Positions 13,108 through 14,102 of a DNA stretch of 14,102 nucleotides are shown piece after piece. The translations under genes and the position numbers were made by a program. The stretch spans positions 32,248 to 46,349 of the forward strand of contig DLCS01000037.1 in the NCBI GenBank assembly GCA_002480735.1, read 5' to 3'. Each line of letters opens with the position of its first letter. The first letter of the stretch is position 1. Under the pieces are notes generated by a model that saw nothing but the letters and a program-made list of their open reading frames with translations, did not search any database and was not told the DNA's origin. This DNA comes from Bacillaceae bacterium UBA7792. GTDB lineage: Bacteria > Bacillota > Bacilli > Bacillales > Cytobacillaceae.

Positions 13108-13884
13108 TTGAAAAAAAACAACAGCAATGGGCGGGCTGTCGTCTATGTTCATTTAAATGAGACGAAACAATATGTTCTTTCCTACGGGATTGAGTTTGCT
13201 GAATTTACCGAGTCTCTTTCAGACCTCATCAATCAAATTCTTCTTCTAAAGCACCATTTTGATGACGGGGATTTCAATAGGCATTCATTGCTGGAGTTTG
13301 TTCCAAACGAGCGGTTGAAGAAGCTGGTTAAGGATGATGTATATGGTTATGGTGATTTCTGCTGGGTTGATTTTGAAGAAGAGGAAGGCCTTAATGAGCT
13401 TACGGGTCAGGAATTGGCTGAGCTACTTTATTTGGGGCATATGAAGGATCATTTGAAGCCTCCTTTTTACCAGAAGCTGCGAAATCGTTTTGTTTATTTG
13501 GCCCATGATGATGGCTGGTGGAATAAGATTTACTATCGGAATATGATGGATTTTTATCGGATGCTTGGAGATACATTGGTTAGTAAGCTAACGGAAAGCA
13601 AAACCGAAAAGAACTTATTAGGCTTAAAAAAGAAGCGTGTGTTGTCGCCCCTGCCGATCGAGCTTCTCTTAAAGATGAAGACGATGATGAGGGAAGGTAT
13701 TCTTATTTCTATTTATGATTCCGTTCAAAGCCGCACCAGTATAGAGGTGCCGATTTGGATTCTCGGCGATTTTGATAATATGGATGATATGTATGAGGAC
13801 TACGAAAAGCTAGTTAAAGGGAGCCCTGATGCCAAGCTCATTTATGATAAAAAGAAAACGGAATGGAAATTATACACAAATTAA
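13108..13884 (+). CDS. Conserved-looking soluble protein of unknown function
   Basis: Translation starts at TTG 13108 with CGGAGG 8 nt upstream; the next in-frame ATG is far inside. The 258-aa product is soluble, without a signal peptide or membrane helix. Its first half is rich in acidic and aromatic residues (VYGYGDFCWVDFEEEEG, LAHDDGWWNKIYYRNMMDFYRML), and the middle has a basic cluster (GLKKKRVLSP). The last third reads like a beta-alpha domain (EVPIWILGDFDNMDDMYEDYEKL). I do not recognise the family. It diverges from mgtE and is followed by a cobalamin riboswitch that belongs to the next gene, so there is no operon context. The strong ribosome binding site, promoter and intact frame support a real gene. 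Confidence 0.8.
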   Translation: MKKNNSNGRAVVYVHLNETKQYVLSYGIEFAEFTESLSDLINQILLLKHHFDDGDFNRHSLLEFVPNERLKKLVKDDVYGYGDFCWVDFEEEEGLNELTGQELAELLYLGHMKDHLKPPFYQKLRNRFVYLAHDDGWWNKIYYRNMMDFYRMLGDTLVSKLTESKTEKNLLGLKKKRVLSPLPIELLLKMKTMMREGILISIYDSVQSRTSIEVPIWILGDFDNMDDMYEDYEKLVKGSPDAKLIYDKKKTEWKLYTN

Positions 13885-13920
13885 TAGTGTGTCATCTGAC
13901 AAACGATCGTGTATAATTTT
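13867..13920 (+). repeat. 11-bp inverted repeat at the gene end, possible weak terminator
   Basis: AAATTATACAC (13867-13877, inside the last codons) and GTGTATAATTT (13909-13919) are perfect inverted copies, followed by TTG. A small TGTCA-TC-TGACA hairpin lies between them. The right arm contains TATAAT (13912-13917), which could instead be the -10 of the riboswitch transcript. Confidence 0.45.
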
Positions 13921-13952
13921 TGTATAAGTCAATTTCATAATTATCTATAGAT

Positions 13953-14102
13953 ATAGGTGTCTTTAGCAAAGACTTAATAGGGAAGTTGGTGAAATTCCAA
14001 CGCGGTCCCGCCACTGTAAATGGGAGCAAGCTGTATATGAGCCACTGTACATATGTATGGGAAGGTGCGGCATTGCTATGACCATAAGCCAGGAGACCTG
14101 CC
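13953..14102 (+). ncRNA. Cobalamin (adenosylcobalamin-type) riboswitch, truncated by window end
   Basis: The conserved core is unmistakable: TTAATAGGGAAG, GGTGAAATTCCAAC, GCGGTCCCGCCACTGTAA (14002-14019) and the B12 box AGCCAGGAGACCTGCC (14087-14102) at the very edge. In this class, binding of coenzyme B12 to the leader RNA shuts off the downstream gene. The expression platform and regulated gene lie beyond the window. Known targets include B12 or cobalt uptake, cobalamin synthesis and B12-independent isoenzymes, but none can be chosen here. The 5' boundary is approximate. Confidence 0.96.

Noticed and set aside
1..14102. CRISPR array, prophage, insertion sequence or defence island
   Set aside because: No regularly spaced repeats, transposase, integrase or typical defence domains were seen in any frame read.

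Overview
The window looks like ordinary chromosome from a low-GC, Gram-positive, spore-former-like bacterium of the family Bacillaceae. The reasons are AT-rich DNA, strong GGAGG-type ribosome binding sites with frequent TTG/ATG starts, intrinsic terminators after most genes, and Rex- and PerR-type operators in front of the expected targets. No phage, insertion sequence, CRISPR array, tRNA or rRNA gene was seen. The species cannot be named from this window.

Layout, left to right. (1) 1-1157, + strand: the 3' part of a probable ABC-2 type permease, translationally coupled to an unknown two-helix protein with an extracytoplasmic domain. A REP-like repeat and a terminator follow. (2) 1438-2523, +: a membrane-bound diguanylate cyclase (5TM-5TMR_LYT sensor plus GGDEF). 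(3) 2578-5407, -: a DUF1646 putative cation transporter, a very short thioredoxin-reductase-like flavoprotein and an AI-2E family membrane protein. (4) 5618-8492, -: bifunctional aldehyde/alcohol dehydrogenase adhE, with a small unknown gene just upstream. A near-perfect Rex operator lies over the predicted adhE transcription start, and a second Rex-like site lies over the predicted promoter of the small gene. (5) 8675-9520, +: an unknown polytopic membrane protein, convergent with (6) dps on the - strand, which has a PerR-type box upstream. (7) 10165-12865, -: a RodA-type SEDS glycosyltransferase and the magnesium channel mgtE. (8) 13108-13884, +: an unknown 258-aa soluble protein, followed by a cobalamin riboswitch cut by the window end.

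The genes do not form one pathway. They are mostly single transcription units covering fermentation at high NADH (adhE/Rex), peroxide and iron stress (dps/PerR), second-messenger signalling, cell wall elongation and ion transport. I found no convincing new multi-gene system. The best leads are the small gene 8265-8492 between two Rex-like sites, the repeat at 1158-1221 with two mutually exclusive hairpins, the operator-like palindrome in the cyclase promoter, and the minimal flavoprotein.
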